A stretch of DNA of 35,882 nt from Zygnema circumcarinatum (Eukaryota; Streptophyta; Zygnematophyceae; Zygnematales; Zygnemataceae), in contig CM074819.1 of assembly GCA_037447605.1 (NCBI GenBank), positions 1,139,522 to 1,175,403 of the forward strand, read 5' to 3'. Within the stretch, counting starts at the first letter, position 1. Every line of letters begins with the position of its first letter. The position numbers and the translations under genes were made by a program. The notes below the pieces were generated by a model. It ran no database searches and was not told where the DNA came from. It saw only the letters and a list, made by a program, of their open reading frames with translations. Below, piece by piece: positions 31,801-35,882 of the stretch.

Positions 31801-34338
31801 GAAACAGGACCTGCGTAACCAGGAGAGTCAAGCCCCTCGAGATGTCAATCTCAGCTTTAGAGAACATGATGATGATTGATGGAGAAAACAGAATAACCCC
31901 GAATCAGAACAGCACAATGAGTCCTAGTTACCAGAAACTAACGAGGAAGGAAGGGAAATGTGTGCGTGAATTGCGCATAATGTGATCCCAAAGAAATATG
32001 ATCTGCAAGAAGAAAGTGTAGTACCTGCATCCAGCCCTTCCACTCCTCTGTTTGATGCCTGTTGAGGTAGTTGATGCTCTTTGCAGTGATTGTTGATGGG
32101 GCCACATGCTTCTTGAGGGAGGTCCAAGAGCCCGCCATACAAAGCACAGCGTACATGAATATGAAGAGATCGCGGTCATAGTGCTGCCATTCACAAGCCC
32201 CATCCGTCAGCACATTGGAAATGGCTGAAACGTCAGACGATGAAGTCCATCACGCATGCTGAAAGATTAGTCATGAACTTGGCTATATTAGCCATGAATA
32301 AGACCCCGTACTGGCATCTAATGCCAGATTATTAACCCACGGTAAACATGCGGAGCAACTGTTGGTTGATTGAGAACAAGGGTCTTCTCTGAAAGGAAAG
32401 AGAAGGCAAGGGAAGGGCAGATTCATCACTGCTCCTGACAGTGTTGCCTAGGAATTCAAAAATTTCAATCGCGATGTTAATCGATGTTTTGGTTTCTATC
32501 AATACTTTGACGATAGGTAGCTCATACTCTCAATTTTGAGAGAGCAGCAACAGTAGAATGTAGTGGTGTGTATTCTTCAAACAATGTCACTCGAAGAACC
32601 ACAAACTCGCCAAGCAAAACAAATGTAATCCTCGAATACTTTACTCAATGATAAACTTTCAGATAGAGAGTGACAGAGAAAGTGCATCTGTATACTCTTA
32701 CGGAGGAATGGCGTGCTTTTCGCTAGACCTAACAATAAAAGAAGGGCGACCTGGGAGAGTGAGGTAATGGGAGAAAGGGAAGGGTCGTTGAATCTCAGCT
32801 CTACACGGCCGGTCATTTCGTCTCTTATTTATGATCATTTCCAGAACCTGAGCGTCAAATCCTCTAAAAGGCAATGCAAAACGATCATATTATCAATTTT
32901 GCACTGCAGTCTCATTTCTGGCTTCGGCTTTTTTTAGTTTCTTCGCTTGCTGTATGGGCAAAACAAACCTTCAGCGACTCCCCAACGATGTTCGTCCGGT
33001 CACACAGGAAGTAGTAGCATAGGATGCCGCCCAACTCGGCCCTGCAAGGACACATTCAAAAGGGTCAAAAAGGAGAGAGCAGACTGAAGACACAGCAGTT
33101 CAACGCCAATGATTACATGATAGGACTGACACGCTCATTTTTTTTTTTTTCTGTTTTATTACTGGCTGCAAATTAAAGCATGCAATAAATGCTGGGGATC
33201 AAGCAAAGTTTCTGTGAGCCTCACATAGCTCTGAAATTTAGACGATTTTCCAGAAGAAAAGCCTCATTAAAAGTAAAGAACCTGCAGGAACCACGGTTGT
33301 CAGCTGATTAGTCCCTGCATGATCTTTACAAAATATTCAAACAGTTCACAGAACTTGTAGAATTTCAAGCCATTCACGGCCCTTAACTAACTTTTTATTG
33401 ATGTTCATTCACCGAATCCTTAATTACAATGAGTCCAGTAATCACCGGTGCATTTGGTGTGCGACCAAAAGAGAAGCTGCTTTTGGGCTTCCATGCTTCT
33501 CAGCAGCTTCGAGCAATGCGATGGCTTCTTCGTCCTTTGGAGTTCCATTGGCAAGTTCATGCGCCTCGGAATGTCTACAAGGAGATACAAGGAAACAAAA
33601 AAGGATTGGAGAGGGGGAAGGGGGGAGGGGGGGAGGGGGGGAGCGGGGGAGGGGCATAAAAAGTGTGAAGATGATGATTGATTCAGAGCGTCTGATTGCT
33701 AAAATGAGAATTAAGTTCCGTTAACACCAATCCAAACGCTCATTACATCCTCCTGCAAAGGAAAATGGGAGCTATGCAGCTGCATTCTCTCGTAAAAAAG
33801 AGACTGAACTTTCAGTAAGAAATGTTTGAAATATTAGAGGCTTACATCTTGAATCGGGCTTGCCGACGGTACTCCAAATACTCCGAATATGCCCACCATA
33901 TGAGCAAGGGAAAAAAACCAACAAAATATGCCACCTGGAGACGCAGTATCGAATTGAAAAAGCGAAAGCAAAAATGGAAATGTAAGGCAGAAACTTGTCA
34001 GGTGTTTGCCAAGCTTTCGAAATGGGTGCAGCTTAGTAAAAATCACACTGATCTGATCCACATCATATTCATCGGACACCAAATTCTGCGCAGCTGATAT
34101 TAAACCTACCTGATATAAGTCAGTCAAAGAATCATATACATCTGACTGAACTGATACAAAGCATGCTCATACAAGACATGCAGCACCAACAGGAGTCCAG
34201 CATTGCAAAGCAGCCACTCCTCTACTTGCATTTTCAGCCTTCCCAATCAATGTCCTCAAATTTTCCAAGTTTTCCCCCGTCCGGTTCCTCTCCCGCTCTA
34301 ACCTGCCCTGTCGAGAGCGGCGCCACTAGCAGCCCCAT
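28838..34338 (-). CDS. RWA: REDUCED WALL ACETYLATION (CAS1-domain) polysaccharide O-acetylation protein, complete
   Basis: RWA proteins are multipass Golgi membrane proteins needed for O-acetylation of wall polysaccharides such as xylan and xyloglucan, probably by supplying acetyl donor. Exons, 5' to 3': 34303-34338, 33846-33934, 33446-33574, 33225-33281, 32969-33041, 32025-32183, 31661-31810, 31278-31533, 30903-31018, 30700-30786, 30488-30576, 30272-30334, 29840-29896, 29611-29707 and 28838-29098. All fifteen join in frame to 572 residues, near the Arabidopsis length. Landmarks: [106 protein letters not shown] and [11 protein letters not shown]. Many hydrophobic segments are visible. There is no SGNH domain, so it is the plant RWA type rather than animal CASD1. 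The 12-residue first exon was chosen by phase and by the GQV junction. The last ~25 residues after LVLPKQL extend past the usual end, and a GTGAGA there could be a donor. Confidence 0.93.
33603..33656. repeat. G-run tract (quadruplex-prone) in RWA intron 2
   Basis: Successive runs of four to seven G on the plus strand, separated by single A or short GA. On the RWA strand this is a C-rich tract ending about 25 bases before the exon 3 acceptor (33575-33577). Confidence 0.8.
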
Positions 34339-34439
34339 GCTGCCGTGCCTCCACCTCCCCTCTCCCTGCCGCCAGCAAGAAACTCCCAAGCCTCACGCCT
34401 GCTCCCTGCTCCTTGACCAAACTTTCAACTCTCAATCCT

Positions 34440-34695
34440 GAAGCCTCAGTCTTAACCCTTGAGGCCTCAGAACTGACAACTTAAGCCTGAATCCTCAGCC
34501 TTGAAGCCTCAATACGGAAGCCTGGAGCCTGAAGCCTTAATCCTAATCCTCAATACAGACACGTCAATGCTGAGATCTGACGCCTGAAGCCTCAGTCCTG
34601 AAGCTGCAACCCTGAAACTGCAATCCTGCAGCTGCAATCCTGAAGCTGTGTGCTGAGATCTGCCGCCTGAAGCCTCCGTATTGACGCTGCAGTCC
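34440..34695. repeat. Degenerate CCTGAAGC repeat region upstream of RWA
   Basis: Short irregular repeats of CTGAAGC, CCTCAGT and GCTGCAATCCTGAA, with period roughly 12-15 bases, fill this stretch of the RWA 5' flank. Open frames through it reflect the repeat. Confidence 0.6.
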
Positions 34696-35129
34696 TGCAG
34701 CTTGAAGTCTGCGGACGAGTGCAGAGTGGCGAGTGACTCTGCGACGGTCCGCGCTAATGCTATGGAGGCATGGAGGTTGGTTGCAGAAGTCCTCCTCGTC
34801 CTCCTCCACCTCCTCCCCCACTCCTCCCACTGCCCACCTCCCCCTCTAACGGCCTACAAGGCGCAGGTGCCGGCCCTCCCTCCCTCCTCTCTGGGGGGAG
34901 CGCCTGGCGCGTGCGGGCCCCACAGAATTTGGCGCACGCGGGGGACCCGCCAACGGCTGCTCCATGTCAGAAATGGCAAAAACCAGTTCACAATTGCGCC
35001 TGCTTTGGAGACAGCATATAAACAGTGGATTAACTGAAGCGTTCAGTGTTGGAACGACTGTGTAACAACAGTTAAACAAGTGGAACGGTTCTGTGCATAG
35101 GGCGGGGTCGCTGTTAGAAAAAAAAATTC

Positions 35130-35285
35130 TGGAGTGAGAACCAATCATGGTGTGCCACGTGTGCAAGTGTGCCGACGTGGCCGACTGTGATTGGCTAAAT
35201 TTAGAAAACAGTATGGTGAAATGGAGACTGGGAAGGGCCCATACTCTTGTACCGTTCATTGCCGTACGGTACGGCAGCCTCCATT
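35130..35285. promoter_or_regulatory. Promoter-like patch with CCAAT, G-box and GTACGG sites
   Basis: CCAAT (35141) and an inverted CCAAT (ATTGG near 35191) flank a CACGTG G-box (35156-35161) and a GACGTGGC. A CCGTACGGTACGG tract follows at about 35263-35275. It could serve RWA (about 800 bp away, minus) or a gene to the right on the plus strand; the sequence does not decide. Confidence 0.35.
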
Positions 35286-35773
35286 CTGTTGTGTGTGTAT
35301 GACTGAGAATGGCGATGAAATATAGCATTGATCTAATGTCTTTCCATGTAAAACCCTAAAAACCCTAAACACCATCACATGTACATGGAAAAAATGAAAC
35401 CGAGAGAGTGACCCAACTCCAACTTAAATATGACTTTCTAATTTACCGCACTCGCAATCACGATAACAGCATAAAAGCATAAGAGCAGAGAATTGGCCAG
35501 TGCGCCCATCGCTCCTTCGAGATACGCGCACGGCCCCGGAAGCCCTCCTCCGGCGATCTTGGCTACTCTTTATCGACAACGCATTTCCGTCGCCCTTCAG
35601 CGTTGCCTCGCTTCTACGCTTCTTCGGCGTGCTGCAGTTGTTGGTGATCGCGTTGGTGGACTTCCGAAGGTGGTTGGTGGTGGTGGTGGTGGTTTCGGTG
35701 TTAGTGTTAGTGTGCAATAGTTAGACATTGTACAGGTTCACACTAACATTGTTGTGGTCCTCAGTTGGGAAAC

Positions 35774-35882
35774 ATGAGATCTGCTAGTAGTGTTCCTAGG
35801 AAATACGGTCGGGCCAAATGTCGGTGGCCCGTACGCTTTTCGGGCGCGGAGGATGTCGGCGATGTCGGCGGAACCGCGTCAG
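35774..35882 (+). CDS. Possible partial exon at right edge (unrecognised)
   Basis: From an ATG at 35774 the frame stays open to the window end (36 codons), beginning MRSASSVPRKYGRAKCRW. It is preceded by an acceptor-like sequence (TGGTCCTCAG, ending 35763). Bases 35480-35720 are GC-rich and also open but end in a (GGT)n repeat. No family was recognised, and the segment is too short to exclude chance. Confidence 0.2.
   Translation, partial: MRSASSVPRKYGRAKCRWPVRFSGAEDVGDVGGTAS

Noticed and set aside
34564-34830. 88-codon minus-strand ORF upstream of RWA
   Set aside because: It is built on the CCTGAAGC repeat region; the RWA start is better explained by the 12-codon exon at 34303-34338.
1-35882. 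A multi-gene functional cluster or defence system
   Set aside because: The six genes belong to unrelated pathways and compartments, with long spacers; the order looks like ordinary eukaryotic gene order.

Overview
The window is nuclear DNA from a green plant or streptophyte alga. Genes are split by many GT-AG introns. They include plastid and plant-type genes: chlorophyllide a oxygenase, a plant-type REDUCED WALL ACETYLATION protein and a plant-type ATG9. There is also a pol III tRNA gene, and introns and spacers are full of purine- or pyrimidine-rich tracts and microsatellites. A streptophyte, perhaps a charophyte alga or early land plant, is an inference from the RWA gene and general style. 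The species was not identified.

Layout, left to right. (1) 259-3641, minus: CAO, missing its last exon(s) beyond the left edge. (2) 3642-6677: GC-rich CAO 5' flank with G-boxes, then a pair of nested non-autonomous inverted-repeat elements (outer 4943-6324, inner 5113-5779), each bounded by a recognisable target-site duplication. (3) 6678-11275, plus: a membrane-anchored FkbM/METTL24-like methyltransferase. (4) 11276-12818: low-complexity convergent spacer. (5) 12819-14661, minus: complex I subunit NDUFA12 (B17.2). (6) 15634-21843, minus: autophagy scramblase ATG9. (7) 21844-23399: divergent promoter region between ATG9 and SRPRB, carrying a 13-copy tandem array with repeated exact matches to the plant MSA element. 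(8) 23400-26250, plus: SRP receptor beta subunit, with telomere-like repeats in intron 1. (9) 26251-28837: convergent spacer with a tRNA-Glu(UUC) gene. (10) 28838-34338, minus: RWA polysaccharide O-acetylation protein. (11) 34339-35882: RWA 5' flank and an unresolved right edge.

I built the exon models by hand from open frames, splice sites, codon phase across every junction and remembered family sequence. All five complete genes join in frame: 636, 159, 966, 258 and 572 residues. The neighbours act in different places (plastid pigment synthesis, mitochondrial respiration, autophagosome formation, ER targeting, Golgi wall acetylation), so I see no multi-gene system. The most unusual signals are non-coding: the MSA-like array, the nested elements and the telomere-like intron.
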